DNA of 47,929 bases from assembly GCF_018854495.1 (NCBI RefSeq), contig NZ_JABBDR010000096.1, positions 1 to 47,929 on the forward strand, read 5' to 3'. The translations under genes and the position numbers were made by a program. How positions within the stretch are numbered: position 1 is the first letter of the stretch; every line of letters begins with the position of its first letter. Source of the DNA: Acidithiobacillus ferruginosus. GTDB lineage: Bacteria; Pseudomonadota; Gammaproteobacteria; Acidithiobacillales; Acidithiobacillaceae. Positions 35,202 to 44,098 of this stretch are shown here, piece after piece. The notes beneath the pieces are model-generated. The model searched no databases and had not been told where the DNA came from. It saw only the letters and a list, made by a program, of their open reading frames with translations.

Positions 35202-35564
35202 TTACGCACTCCCCAAGGAACGACCCGGACCGGCATGATCACCATATACGGCGGTCTTCTGCCCCTGCAGAAGCGCCAGTGCATCCCGCAATGCAGCACT
35301 GGCAAGGCGCAAAGCATGATCCAGTTCGCTATACGCTTCCTGCAGGCTAAGCACCGCCTGACTCAGATCCGGAGCGGGTGCCGCATTACCAACCATTTCC
35401 GCATGCAGTTTCAATAAACGCCGGGCCAGAAAATTTCTCCGCTCCGAATCGGGCAAACCTTGTCCCCAGTCGGCGTGCGCCAAGTATGCCTTCTGTAGCT
35501 GCAGCAAGTTGGTCAACGCCTGCACCGTCTCCAGTTCATCCCGCCTTGGGGTCACCTCGCCCAT
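35202..35564 (-). CDS. Small FlgN-like chaperone candidate
   Basis: A 120-residue, mostly helical protein between flgJ and flgK. Its C-terminus (LDHALRLASAALRDALALLQ, then TAVYGDHAGPGRS) resembles the FlgN end, where a YxxxG-like tail follows the last helix. FlgN chaperones FlgK and FlgL, which are encoded immediately downstream, and that supports the guess. However, a more typical flgN lies after flgM at 44435, so this would be a second copy or a different dedicated chaperone. It ends one base before the flgK start and is headed by a sigma-28-like promoter. Confidence 0.55.
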   Translation of the reverse strand: MGEVTPRRDELETVQALTNLLQLQKAYLAHADWGQGLPDSERRNFLARRLLKLHAEMVGNAAPAPDLSQAVLSLQEAYSELDHALRLASAALRDALALLQGQKTAVYGDHAGPGRSLGSA

Positions 35565-35607
35565 GCCGCCTTCTTTCTCCCGATCGCAGGAAACACTGCT
35601 TCCCGTT

Positions 35608-35634
35608 ATAACGACACAAAACTGCCGGAGTTTA
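35608..35634 (-). promoter_or_regulatory. Sigma-28-like promoter of the flgN-like/flgK/flgL group
   Basis: On the minus strand TAAACTCC (35634-35627), an 11-base spacer and GTCGTTAT (35615-35608) resemble the FliA consensus. The -10 element differs by one base from that of fliC (GCCGTTAT), and the spacing is identical. The -35 element overlaps the flgJ stop codon (35632-35634). Late expression of flgK and flgL under FliA is common in relatives. Confidence 0.6.
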
Positions 35635-36600
35635 GCCCCCGGCAGCGCCTTGCGGAAACCCGGCCATCACCTGCTCCATCAATGGGCTATCGGCCACTGC
35701 CACCAGTTTGCCGGCATATTGTGGATCGCTGGCATACCCGCCCTGCTGCAGGGCCTCTGCGAAAGCCGCGACATTATTCCCTTGCCCCAGCGCTGACTGG
35801 TAACGCGGATTATCGAGCAGCAGATGGGCGTAGTTCTGCACGCTGGCGCGAAAACTGCCATAGGCGCGAAAAGCAGCCGTTTCCACCTGATTCACGCCAT
35901 CCTCAACTTCGTGAGTCAGACTGCTCACCGATGGTCCCTGCCAGCTACCAGCCCCCTTTATACCGAAGAGATTATTTCCCGCTACATGGCTGCCCCAACC
36001 GGTTTCCAGAGCGGCCTGAGCGATGATGGCCTTGGGCGCGACACCCAGTTTCCGCGCTACGGACTGTACGGCGGGCAGGATGGCGGCGACAAAGTCGGTG
36101 GCCTGCTGAACCAGCGCCTGCGATGGTTTGGCCCAGGACGGCGATGCGGATGCGGGAGATTGCAGGGCGGCATTGCGCGCCGGAACAGGCATTCCACCTT
36201 CGGCTTCTGCCAGTGCAGGCTTACCATGTTCACCCCAGTGCAAGTGGTAACGACTGGCGATCTCCCTGGCGAGCATCTGCGCGATACCCATCCCTTGACC
36301 CTGACTGACGGTTTGCGCGATCTGCTGGTTAAACATGGACTTAAACATCGGCCCGGCATTTTTCCCGGTAAGATCGGAGCCAAATGAAGTGGCAGACATC
36401 GCCGAAAGCATTTCCTGCATCAGCACCGCCTCAAACTGTTTAGCGACCGCCATGATAGACTGGGGGTTGTGCGCCTGCGCATCACTGCGCAGTTGCGCCA
36501 GACCCGAGAAATTCAGGGCATCGCTGGCTGCCGCAGACGCCGCTTTCGGGTTGATATTCACCGCCTGGGTGCTGGCGCTGAGACCTATGGGGCCGCTCAT
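35632..36600 (-). CDS. flgJ: Bifunctional rod-cap and peptidoglycan hydrolase FlgJ
   Basis: The N-terminal half scaffolds rod assembly: FEAVLMQEMLSAMSATSFGS, then GPMFKSMFNQQIAQTVSQGQ and GMGIAQMLAREI. The C-terminal half (about residues 165-315) is a glucosaminidase-type domain that opens the cell wall. It carries the catalytic Glu context AQAALETGWGSHVAGNNLFG and YGSFRASVQNYAHLL. At 322 residues this is the dual-domain form of gamma/betaproteobacteria. The start overlaps the flgI stop by four bases. Confidence 0.95.
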   Translation of the reverse strand: MSGPIGLSASTQAVNINPKAASAAASDALNFSGLAQLRSDAQAHNPQSIMAVAKQFEAVLMQEMLSAMSATSFGSDLTGKNAGPMFKSMFNQQIAQTVSQGQGMGIAQMLAREIASRYHLHWGEHGKPALAEAEGGMPVPARNAALQSPASASPSWAKPSQALVQQATDFVAAILPAVQSVARKLGVAPKAIIAQAALETGWGSHVAGNNLFGIKGAGSWQGPSVSSLTHEVEDGVNQVETAAFRAYGSFRASVQNYAHLLLDNPRYQSALGQGNNVAAFAEALQQGGYASDPQYAGKLVAVADSPLMEQVMAGFPQGAAGG

Positions 36601-37724
36601 ACTACCTCCAGTTGCGCATGCAGTGCGCCTGCAGCCTTCATGGCCTGCAGTATGGCGATCAGGTCGGTGGGCGTCGCACCCACCGCATTCAAGGCACGCA
36701 CGACGGCCTCCAGACTGACGCCCGGCTTAAACATCAGCAGCTTGGCGTTGGACTGGTTTATGTTCACATTGGCTTGCGGAACAACCACGGTCTGCCCGGC
36801 TCCCAGCGGATTCGGCTGACTGACCAGATATTTCTGAGAGATGGTTACCGAGAGGTTACCGTGAGCGACGGCACAGGAACCCAAGGTCACATTCTGGCCC
36901 AGCACCACGGTCCCGCTGCGCGCATCGATAATCACCTTGGCGAGCGGGGTTTCCGGGGTGACATCCAGATTCTCGATCTCGGAAAGGAAGGTCACCCGCG
37001 GCCCCGGTGATGTCGGAGCCTGCACTTTGACCTCCCCTGCGTTCATCGCCTCGGCAATGCCATAGCCCAGTTGCTGATTGATGACGTCCGCGATCCGCGC
37101 GGCGGTGGTAAAACTCGGGGTATGCAGTTCCAGGGTCATGGGCCCGGCCTGATCGAATCCATTGGAGACTGTGCGCTCCACATTCGCCCCATTGGGGATG
37201 GTACCGGCCGTCGTCACGTTGACCTGTGCCGAGGCGCCGTTACTACTGGCCCCAAAACCACTGACGATCAGATTGCCCTGAGCGACGGCATAGGTCTGCC
37301 CATCCGCACCTTTTAACGGGGTCATCAGCAACGTGCCCCCCATCAGGCTGCTGGCATTGCCGACTGCCGACACCGTGACATTAATGGTTTGCCCAGGTTG
37401 CGCAAAGGGCGGCAGATGGGCCGTCACGATCACTGCGGCCACATCCTTGGGCTGCAGATTGGTGGCTACGGAAGCCGGAAGGTTGATACCGAGGCGCTGA
37501 AACATATTCAGCAGGGACTGTGTGGTATAGGGCACCTGAGTAGCTTGGTCGCCCGTTCCGTTCAGCCCCACCACCAGTCCGTAGCCCACCAACTGGTTGC
37601 TGCGCACGCCGCCGACCGTAGCCAGATTACGCACGGTTTCCGCATATGCTCCGGCCAGATACCCGAGCGCTAGCGTCATGGTTATAAGTATCAGCAGAAG
37701 TCGTTTCCAACGAAGCGTTTTCAT
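36597..37724 (-). CDS. flgI: Flagellar P-ring protein FlgI
   Basis: FlgI forms the bushing around the rod in the peptidoglycan layer. A clear Sec signal peptide (RLLLILITMTLALGYLAGAYA) precedes the mature protein. The family sequences VGGVRSNQLVGYGLVVGLNG, LLNMFQRLGINLP and LKPKDVAAVIVTA-like LQPKDVAAVIVTAHLPPFAQ follow. The C-terminus VRALNAVGATPTDLIAILQA with KAAGALHAQLEVV is typical. Length is 375 residues. Confidence 0.97.
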   Translation of the reverse strand: MKTLRWKRLLLILITMTLALGYLAGAYAETVRNLATVGGVRSNQLVGYGLVVGLNGTGDQATQVPYTTQSLLNMFQRLGINLPASVATNLQPKDVAAVIVTAHLPPFAQPGQTINVTVSAVGNASSLMGGTLLMTPLKGADGQTYAVAQGNLIVSGFGASSNGASAQVNVTTAGTIPNGANVERTVSNGFDQAGPMTLELHTPSFTTAARIADVINQQLGYGIAEAMNAGEVKVQAPTSPGPRVTFLSEIENLDVTPETPLAKVIIDARSGTVVLGQNVTLGSCAVAHGNLSVTISQKYLVSQPNPLGAGQTVVVPQANVNINQSNAKLLMFKPGVSLEAVVRALNAVGATPTDLIAILQAMKAAGALHAQLEVV

Positions 37725-37740
37725 AATCTGACCTTATCGG

Positions 37741-38505
37741 CTAAAACGGCCACAGCGACAGGAAAAAACGCGCCAGCCAGGGCATCCGCGCCGCCGAATA
37801 AATACTGCCGTCGCCGCTATATTCCACCCGTGCATCTGCAATCTGGGTCGAGAGAATAGTGTTTTGCGGCGTCACATCAGCGGGCCGCACGATCCCGGCC
37901 ACCCGAATGTATTCATGCCCGCCATTCAGCAATACCTCTTTGGACCCCTCAATCACCAGATTGCCATTCCCCTGCACCCGCACCACCGTCACTTCCAGCA
38001 TCGCCGTAAAGGTATTGCTCTGGGTCGTGGCACCGGTACCGCCATATTTCTGGCCGCTGGTAGCTCCCATACTGGGGCTGAAAGGGCTGCCCGCCACGCT
38101 GCCAAAGGTGGGCGTGATACCGAAGAAATTGGTCAGCGCCGCATTCAGCGAATCCGAGGTGTTGATGGCGGTGTTGGTATTATTGGAAGCGCTGGAATTC
38201 TCCTGAATCAGCACCGTGATGAGATCACCGATACGATTGGCCCGGTTGTCATTAAACAGGGAAACATTGGTCCCCGTCTGCCAAATAGCCCCGTTGGCCG
38301 GGTGCGCGGCAAGAGATTCCGGCTTTGCCGGGATGGGCAGCGGCCTCAGCGGCTTGAGGTTGTGGTGGCCCTTCAGCGTAGCGCAGGCACCAAGACTGAG
38401 CAGCCATCCGACGGCCATAACGACGCGGGCGAAGCCGCGCCAACCATTGGAGAGGGGGCCATTCAGGCCGCTCAGGATCATCATTTCGCCACCCCGCGCT
38501 CGCAT
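37741..38505 (-). CDS. flgH: Flagellar L-ring lipoprotein FlgH
   Basis: FlgH builds the outer-membrane bushing. The lipoprotein signal ends in the lipobox LGAC (VVMAVGWLLSLGAC). Mature features include GAIWQTGTNVSLFNDNRANR, IGDLITVLIQENSSASN, and near the end GNLVIEGSKEVLLNGGHEYI and VRPADVTPQNTILSTQIADA. The first ATG (38505) has GAGG eight bases upstream and is preferred, although it gives a long n-region before the hydrophobic core. Length is 254 residues. Confidence 0.96.
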   Translation of the reverse strand: MRARGGEMMILSGLNGPLSNGWRGFARVVMAVGWLLSLGACATLKGHHNLKPLRPLPIPAKPESLAAHPANGAIWQTGTNVSLFNDNRANRIGDLITVLIQENSSASNNTNTAINTSDSLNAALTNFFGITPTFGSVAGSPFSPSMGATSGQKYGGTGATTQSNTFTAMLEVTVVRVQGNGNLVIEGSKEVLLNGGHEYIRVAGIVRPADVTPQNTILSTQIADARVEYSGDGSIYSAARMPWLARFFLSLWPF

Positions 38506-38514
38506 CAGATGTCC

Positions 38515-39300
38515 TCAAAGATTCTGGGTGAGATACTGCAGCATGGAATCTGATGTGGACACTGCCTTGCTGTTAATCTCATAGGCGCGCTGGGTGGAGA
38601 TCATATTCACCAGTTCTGATACCACATTGACGTTGGAAGATTCCAGGTAACCCTGCTGCACGGAACCGAGACCATTCAGGGTCGGCTGGCCGGTCTGGGG
38701 CGCACCGGAAGAGCCCGTCTGCAAGTAGAGGTTGTCACCGATACTTTGCAGACCCGTGGGATTGATAAAATTGGCGAGCTGGATGGCACCCACCTGTTGC
38801 GGCTGCGCCTGTCCAGGCAACACCACCGATACCGTACCATCGCTGCCGATGGTGATGGATTGGGAGTTGGGTGGGATGGTGACTGGTGGCTGCAGAAGAT
38901 AACCGTTGGACGTGACCAACTGTCCCTGATTATTCATCTGGAAGGTGCCATCCCGAGAATAAGCAATCGTGCCGTTGGGCTGCATGATCTGGAAAAAACC
39001 CTGCCCATTGATGCCCACGTCCAGGGAATTACCCGTCTGGGTAAGATTACCCTGGGTCATAAGACGCTCTGTGGACACTATCCGTACCCCGGTACCCAGT
39101 TGCAGACCGGAAGGATACTGCGTCGTCTGGGAAGACTGCGCACCGGGCTGACGCAGATTTTGATAAAGCAAGTCCTGAAAGACCGCCCGGGATTGTTTGA
39201 AACCGGTAGTATTGACGTTCGCCAGATTATTAGCGATGACGTCCATCTTGGTTTGCTCGCCTTCCAGACCGGTAGCGGCCACATACAAGGATCGCATCAT
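38515..39300 (-). CDS. flgG: Distal rod protein FlgG
   Basis: FlgG forms the distal rod. The start [20 protein letters not shown] and rod signature [12 protein letters not shown] fix the start at 39300, eleven codons into the open frame; CAGGAGC lies upstream. The C-terminal [20 protein letters not shown] and [17 protein letters not shown] are canonical. The length is 261 residues, standard for FlgG. Confidence 0.97.
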   Translation of the reverse strand: MMRSLYVAATGLEGEQTKMDVIANNLANVNTTGFKQSRAVFQDLLYQNLRQPGAQSSQTTQYPSGLQLGTGVRIVSTERLMTQGNLTQTGNSLDVGINGQGFFQIMQPNGTIAYSRDGTFQMNNQGQLVTSNGYLLQPPVTIPPNSQSITIGSDGTVSVVLPGQAQPQQVGAIQLANFINPTGLQSIGDNLYLQTGSSGAPQTGQPTLNGLGSVQQGYLESSNVNVVSELVNMISTQRAYEINSKAVSTSDSMLQYLTQNL

Positions 39301-39319
39301 TGGGCATTGCTCCTGTTTA

Positions 39320-40060
39320 TCATGGCACCACAAGCAGTTGAGTGGCGCTTTGCTGGTCTTGCGAAACGGTCTGCATCAGCTTGGTCTGGATTTCAAACTG
39401 ACGACTGTCCTGCAGCATCTGTATCATGCTATTCACCGGATTGACATTACTGCCTTCCAGCGCGCCCGGCTCCAGCACGACGTTGGCATTCTCCGGTGCA
39501 GATTTGCCACCGCTGGTCTGAAAGAGGCCGTCGGCGCCTTTCTGCAAAGTCTTCTCCGGCGGATTCACCAGCTTGATCTGGTTAATGGCCATGACCGCGT
39601 CGGGCTGACTCCCCACGGGGACGCCGGAGACCACCCCGTCGGCACCGATCACCAAAGACTGCATAGGGGGCAGAGAAATGGGCGCGCCGTTAACGCCCAG
39701 CACGGGATGACCTGTCGCCGTTGTCAGAATACCTTGCCCGCTGATCTGCAGATTGCCGTCACGCGTATACGCTTCCTGTCCGCCGGGACCCTGCACCGCG
39801 AGCCAGCCCTGGCCATTGACCGCCACATCCAATGGCCGCCCCGTATGCACCACCGGCCCGGACTGGAAATCCACACTCTGGTTCATTGTCGCCGTGTAGG
39901 CACGGGTCGGCAGGCCCTGACCATACACCGGCAAGGCGCTGAACTGCGCCTCGTCGGCGCGAAACCCCGTGGTATTGGCATTAGCCAGATTATTGGCGGT
40001 TACCGTCTGCCGCTGCAGAATCGCATGGGCTCCGGTCATGGCAATGTAGAGGGTATCCAT
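39320..40060 (-). CDS. flgF: Proximal rod protein FlgF
   Basis: A 246-residue rod protein. The N-terminus [20 protein letters not shown] with [20 protein letters not shown], the motif [17 protein letters not shown] and the C-terminus [20 protein letters not shown] with [17 protein letters not shown] mark it as FlgF. It lies between flgE and flgG with 12- and 19-base gaps. Confidence 0.96.
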   Translation of the reverse strand: MDTLYIAMTGAHAILQRQTVTANNLANANTTGFRADEAQFSALPVYGQGLPTRAYTATMNQSVDFQSGPVVHTGRPLDVAVNGQGWLAVQGPGGQEAYTRDGNLQISGQGILTTATGHPVLGVNGAPISLPPMQSLVIGADGVVSGVPVGSQPDAVMAINQIKLVNPPEKTLQKGADGLFQTSGGKSAPENANVVLEPGALEGSNVNPVNSMIQMLQDSRQFEIQTKLMQTVSQDQQSATQLLVVP

Positions 40061-40072
40061 AGTCCCTTATCC

Positions 40073-41311
40073 TCACAGGCTCAACAGCGTCTGAACCACG
40101 GCATTCTGGGTCTTGATGGTCTGGGCGTTAGCCTGATAGGCCTGCTGCGCGACAATCAGGTTTACCAGCGACTGCGACAAATTCACATTCGACTGCTCCA
40201 CCGCACCCGACTGCAACACCCCCAGATTGGTACTGCCCGGCGATCCCGACAGGGGCTGCCCGGAAGCATAGGTCGGCGCCAAGTAGTTGTTACCGAGATT
40301 CTGCAAGCCGTTATTGTTGGCGAAGCGGGTGAGGGTGATCTGTCCCATGACCTGCGACTGGCCGTTGCTGTAGCGGGCGAAAATATTGCCGCTGGGATCG
40401 ATGGAGAGGCCGGAGAGTTGGCCAGTGCCGTAGCCGTTGCTGCTGGCATTGATGACCGCGTTGGCGGAGTTGTAGTTGGTACTGCCGCTGAAATTGACGG
40501 CGAGGGAACTGGGGGCGGCCCCATCTGCCCACTGGAAGCTGACGGTTCCACTACTGGGCGGCTGAACTTGCCCGCTTGAGTTGAACTGAAGGGGGGTTGC
40601 AAGCGTTCCGCTGGCGGCCGTGCCACTGGCCGTTCCCGTCGCGGAGTAACCCACATTCCACGTCTGGCCGCTGGTGGGGCTGGCCGAAGACAATTGATAA
40701 TACGTAGTTAACAATTGTGGTGTGCCCAGGCTGTCATATACCGTCGTCGTCGTAGAGTAGTTGTACGTACTGGGATCATTGGGATTGATGGCCGTGCCAG
40801 TGATCGGCGTATTGGTCGAATCCAGATTCAACCCGATGCTCAGCCCGGAAGAGGCCTGCGGCGGCAATGCATTCTGGCTGATGGTCAGCGGCCCACTGGC
40901 CCCCGTCAGCTTTCCGGTCTGCGCCTGAATGCCGACCAATTCGCCGCCATTGCCATCCACCAATACCCCATTCTGGTTCAGTTGCAGTTGGCCGTTGCGA
41001 CCATAGACCGTGGCGCCGTTGTAATTGAACTGAAAGAAACCATTGCCGTTAATCGCGACATCCAGCGGATTACTGGTAGTCTGGATATTGCCCTGAGTGA
41101 ATTGCTGGGCGATGGTCTGCACCTGGGTACCAATACCCACCTGCCCCTGAGTCGGCGCGGCGTTGGCCATCGCCGCCGCATAGGCATCGGCAAACTGGGC
41201 ATTGGAGCCCTTGAAACCCACCGTATTGGCGTTGGAGATGTTATTGCCGAGCACCTGCAGATTGGTGCTCGCCGCTTGCAGGCCACTTAACGCCGTATTG
41301 AAAGTTCCCAT
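40073..41311 (-). CDS. flgE: Hook protein FlgE
   Basis: FlgE is the universal joint subunit. The 412-residue protein begins MGTFNTALSGLQAASTNLQV with signature NNISNANTVGFKGSNAQFAD. It includes NPLDVAINGNGFFQF and QPLS-type central domains rich in Gly, Ser and Asn, and ends with VNLSQSLVNLIVAQQAYQAN and AQTIKTQNAVVQTLLSL. It follows flgD by 12 bases, the usual order, since FlgD caps the growing hook. Confidence 0.97.
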   Translation of the reverse strand: MGTFNTALSGLQAASTNLQVLGNNISNANTVGFKGSNAQFADAYAAAMANAAPTQGQVGIGTQVQTIAQQFTQGNIQTTSNPLDVAINGNGFFQFNYNGATVYGRNGQLQLNQNGVLVDGNGGELVGIQAQTGKLTGASGPLTISQNALPPQASSGLSIGLNLDSTNTPITGTAINPNDPSTYNYSTTTTVYDSLGTPQLLTTYYQLSSASPTSGQTWNVGYSATGTASGTAASGTLATPLQFNSSGQVQPPSSGTVSFQWADGAAPSSLAVNFSGSTNYNSANAVINASSNGYGTGQLSGLSIDPSGNIFARYSNGQSQVMGQITLTRFANNNGLQNLGNNYLAPTYASGQPLSGSPGSTNLGVLQSGAVEQSNVNLSQSLVNLIVAQQAYQANAQTIKTQNAVVQTLLSL

Positions 41312-41323
41312 ATCACCACCCCC

Positions 41324-42019
41324 TTAAATGATATTCTGAACGGCACTGAAGGGCACTGAACCTTGCTGACCTTGCAGTTCCAGGGTTGGCCCCGCAGCGC
41401 CTAAAGTAACGCCGCTGACGACCCCCGCCATGTAGGGCGTACTGCTGACGCTCTGGCCGTTGGCTCCACTCGCCTGCACCGAAAATTGATACGTTCCGCT
41501 CGGCAAGGCGTTGCCGCTGGCATCAGCACCATTCCAGCTAAAACTCTGCATCCCCGCCGCCTGCGCTCCCTGGGGCAACACCGCCAGGGTTTGCCCGGCG
41601 CTGTTCTGTATTAACACATCGACAGCGCTGGCACCGCTGCTGAGGTCATAGGCGCCCATTGAAGTACCGCCATTCGGAGTCAGTTGATTGCCGGAGGTCG
41701 TGACCGACTTGCCGATCAGGGAGGCCGCCTGCAAGCCCTGATTCTGGTTGATCTGCCCCATCAACGAACTCAGCGACCCCTGAATGGCCTGTACCCCGTT
41801 GGCGACACTGAACTGCGCCAACTGTGACGAAAGCTGCGAATTACTCATCGGATTGAGCGGATCCTGATTCGTCAACTGGGTGACCAGCAGGTTGTAAAAG
41901 GTATTCTCGCTGGCAAGCCCGCTGGCGCCGCTGCTCGCACTACCCGAGCTTGCCGCTGAATTACTCTGCAGAGAGGCGTAAAAAGGATTGATGCTGGATG
42001 TCAGAGAATTGACGCTCAT
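41324..42019 (-). CDS. flgD: Hook cap/scaffold protein FlgD
   Basis: FlgD sits at the tip of the growing hook. The N-terminal signature FYNLLVTQLTNQDPLNPMSN with QLSSQLAQFSVANGVQAIQG is diagnostic. The C-terminal half has the FlgD Ig-like layout (GMQSFSWNGADASGNALPSG and YQFSVQASGANGQ). Length is 231 residues, normal for the family. Confidence 0.96.
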   Translation of the reverse strand: MSVNSLTSSINPFYASLQSNSAASSGSASSGASGLASENTFYNLLVTQLTNQDPLNPMSNSQLSSQLAQFSVANGVQAIQGSLSSLMGQINQNQGLQAASLIGKSVTTSGNQLTPNGGTSMGAYDLSSGASAVDVLIQNSAGQTLAVLPQGAQAAGMQSFSWNGADASGNALPSGTYQFSVQASGANGQSVSSTPYMAGVVSGVTLGAAGPTLELQGQQGSVPFSAVQNII

Positions 42020-42029
42020 GATCAGGCTC

Positions 42030-42440
42030 CTATAGGGTGAGTGTTTTTTGCAGCAGGATTTTGGCGGTGTTCATGACATTGACATTGGCCTGGTAGGCAC
42101 GGGATGCCGAGATCATATTCACCATCTCATCTACCGGATTGACGTTAGGCATTTTCACATAGCCCGCCTTATCAGCAAGGGGATTGCCTGGTTGATATAC
42201 CATCTTGAAGGGCCCCGGCTTGGTCACCACGCCCGCCACCTGCACACCGCTGACGCCGGCAGGCGCAGCATTACCGGAGAGAGGCTGAGCAGCGAATACC
42301 ACCTCCCGGGCACGATAGGGCTGCCCGTTTGAACTCGTCGCAGAATTGGCATTAGCCAGATTACTCGCCACCACATTCAAGCGATAGCTCTGCGCGGTAA
42401 GCGCCGAGCTAGCTACATCAAGCACTGAAAACATGGACAT
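42030..42440 (-). CDS. flgC: Proximal rod protein FlgC
   Basis: A 136-residue rod protein with the start [20 protein letters not shown], signature [20 protein letters not shown], the downstream [20 protein letters not shown] and C-terminus [20 protein letters not shown]. All are typical of FlgC. It follows flgB by 28 bases. Confidence 0.97.
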   Translation of the reverse strand: MSMFSVLDVASSALTAQSYRLNVVASNLANANSATSSNGQPYRAREVVFAAQPLSGNAAPAGVSGVQVAGVVTKPGPFKMVYQPGNPLADKAGYVKMPNVNPVDEMVNMISASRAYQANVNVMNTAKILLQKTLTL

Positions 42441-42468
42441 ATCGAACCTCTCCTTGCTTTACCTTGCT

Positions 42469-42882
42469 TTAAATCACATTGCCGGTGATGACTGAGTTCA
42501 GGGTTTTGATTGTACCTGTCAGAAAGGTCAAATCAGCCTGATATACGACACTATTCTGCAAAAAGCTGGCCTGTTCGCGGTTCATGTCCACCGAATTGCC
42601 GTCCAGGCCCACCTGGCTACCGCGCTGATAATGCACAAAGGCAGCCAGGCCTGCGCTGGCAGGCGATCCCGCCAGTTGCCGCGCATTATCCGTCTGCAGG
42701 GCCAGCCCCCCCTGATCACCCGCCTGAACCGCTTTCAAGGTTTTGCTGAACGGAATATCCACTGCCTTGTAGTTCGGTGTGTCGGCGTTAGCAATATTGG
42801 CCGACAGCAGTTGCTGCCGGTAACCACTGACCCGTAAGGCATCCGCAAGGGGATTGAGTGCCTGATCCAGAAAACCACCCAT
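42469..42882 (-). CDS. flgB: Proximal rod protein FlgB
   Basis: FlgB is the first gene of the flg operon. The start MGGFLDQALNPLADALRVSG is placed at 42882, where GAGGAGG lies just upstream; the 15 extra codons upstream would run into the promoter. The signature SANIANADTPNYKAVDIPFS and the C-terminus VYQADLTFLTGTIKTLNSVI are typical. Length is 137 residues. It diverges from flgA. Confidence 0.96.
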   Translation of the reverse strand: MGGFLDQALNPLADALRVSGYRQQLLSANIANADTPNYKAVDIPFSKTLKAVQAGDQGGLALQTDNARQLAGSPASAGLAAFVHYQRGSQVGLDGNSVDMNREQASFLQNSVVYQADLTFLTGTIKTLNSVITGNVI

Positions 42883-42921
42883 ACCGGCCTCCTCACTGCT
42901 AATCGTCATGTGGCATCGAAA

Positions 42922-42938
42922 AGGCAAAATCCATGCCT
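42922..42938 (-). promoter_or_regulatory. Sigma-54 (-24/-12) promoter of flgB
   Basis: On the minus strand AGGCATGGATTTTGCCT has GG-N10-GC spacing with GGCATG at -24 and TTTTGC at -12. The predicted start is near 42912, about 30 bases before the flgB ATG. It would drive flgB through flgJ. Confidence 0.7.
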
Positions 42939-43210
42939 GGACAGCGCACCCGAGCCAACCGGTGAGTTTTGTGTGATTTTTTTCGTCAGCCTCAGTTTAG
43001 AAAAACCAACGGGCGTCAAAACCGGCACAAACATACCGGGGACACCTTTGTGCACCACGGTAGCGGCATAATTTTGCCGACACCGCCAAGACGGCTATCC
43101 GGCACCCTCAAATAACCTCCACCCCGCGATGGCGCTTATCACCGAGCTCCAGTACCTTTGGCTAAGCGAGAGGAGGCCGCCGCTTCCCATTCCAAAGCAC
43201 CCCTGGAAAA
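42939..43210 (+). other. Divergent flgB-flgA intergenic core
   Basis: This stretch lies between two outward-facing sigma-54 promoters and is the natural place for enhancer sites of the FleQ-like or FlrC activator. I see no gene. An open plus-strand frame from a TTG at 43158 is contiguous with flgA but runs through the flgA promoter. A CCGG repeat pair at 43023-43040 is the only small symmetry I noticed. Confidence 0.5.
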
Positions 43211-43227
43211 TGGCACATTATTTGCTT
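43211..43227 (+). promoter_or_regulatory. Sigma-54 (-24/-12) promoter of flgA
   Basis: TGGCACATTATTTGCTT matches TGGCACG-N4-TTGCTT with one mismatch at the seventh base and the exact GG-N10-GC spacing. Transcription is expected near 43237, about 35 bases before the flgA ATG. It probably serves flgA-flgM-flgN-csrA-fliW. Confidence 0.88.
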
Positions 43228-43271
43228 ATCGTAACTATGGCATGGGCAATTGCCGGGCAGACGTGGGCACG

Positions 43272-44000
43272 ATGATGAAGAGGACCAACCTGGCAAAACT
43301 TTCGGGGAACCACGCGGTGGCATCCTGCACCGCCCTGCTCCTGCTTGTCTGCTCGCTGCCGGTGAGCGCTGCGACGGAAAGCGCCGAAGCCATCCGTGCT
43401 ACCGTTACCCGTTTTGTGCGCAACCACCTTCCCGCCAATATCAGCAACGCCCAGATTCACGTAGATGGCCCCGCACCGGGCTTGCGCTTCCCCGCCTGCG
43501 ACCACTTGCAACTCGGCTTTTTCGGCTATAGCAACCCCTATGGCAACCAAACCGTAACGGTAAGCTGCTCAAGCCCTTCGCCCTGGAAGCTCTATTTACC
43601 GGTACGGCTCGCCATCAAACAAAACGTAGTGGTCGCGGCCCGACCGCTGAGCGCCGACCGGGTGCTCAGCGCCGCGGATCTCAGCGTGGTTCAGCGCAAC
43701 ACGAATGGTCTTGGTGGTAATGCGCTGAGCGATCCGCAGCAAGCGATTGGCCAGGTTCTGCGTTTTGGCACGCTGGCTGGACAACCTATTACCACATCCA
43801 TGCTCAATGCGCCGGAGGTTGTTCGTGCCGGCCAACAGGTCACCTTATATGCGGAGGGGGATGGCATTCGTATCGCCACCATCGCCAATGCCATCGAAAA
43901 TGGCCGCCCCGGACAGGCTATTTTGGTGCGCAACATGCAATCCGGCAGGGTGATCCGCGGTACCGTTACGGCCAGGGGCGCTGTGGTGGTACCATTCTGA
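43272..44000 (+). CDS. flgA: P-ring assembly chaperone FlgA
   Basis: FlgA is a periplasmic chaperone for FlgI. I start at the ATG pair 43272/43275 because any earlier start would be inside or before the sigma-54 promoter. This also gives a proper signal peptide (TALLLLVCSLPVSA followed by ATES). The mature protein has the FlgA pattern: PAPGLRFPACDHLQLGFFGY, then PWKLYLPVRLAIKQNVVVAA and a SAF domain with RPLSADRVLSAADLSVVQRN. The C-terminus VRAGQQVTLYAEGDGIRIAT and NGRPGQAILVRNMQSGRVIR is typical. Length is 242 residues. Confidence 0.92.
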   Translation: MMKRTNLAKLSGNHAVASCTALLLLVCSLPVSAATESAEAIRATVTRFVRNHLPANISNAQIHVDGPAPGLRFPACDHLQLGFFGYSNPYGNQTVTVSCSSPSPWKLYLPVRLAIKQNVVVAARPLSADRVLSAADLSVVQRNTNGLGGNALSDPQQAIGQVLRFGTLAGQPITTSMLNAPEVVRAGQQVTLYAEGDGIRIATIANAIENGRPGQAILVRNMQSGRVIRGTVTARGAVVVPF

Positions 44001-44036
44001 ATAACGATCTATTTCTCGAAAGTTTTTGTATTACAC

Positions 44037-44064
44037 TTCAGTTCCTGCTTCAATGTGCCGTATC
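44037..44064 (+). promoter_or_regulatory. Weak sigma-28-like element before flgM
   Basis: TTCAGTTC (44037-44044), a 12-base spacer and GCCGTATC (44057-44064) loosely resemble the FliA consensus. FlgM is often expressed from both an early and a FliA promoter, so such an element would make sense. The match is poor and could be chance. Confidence 0.3.
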
Positions 44065-44098
44065 ACAGATTTAAGCGTAAAGAGGAGAATCTGTCGTC

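Noticed and set aside
39197..40579. A 460-codon plus-strand frame opposite flgG, flgF and flgE
   Set aside because: It crosses three conserved genes on the other strand, is rich in Arg/His/Gly as antisense frames are, and has no family motif.
43158..43271. A TTG-initiated N-terminal extension of flgA
   Set aside because: It would run through the sigma-54 promoter at 43211-43227 and place the signal peptide 40 residues inside the protein.
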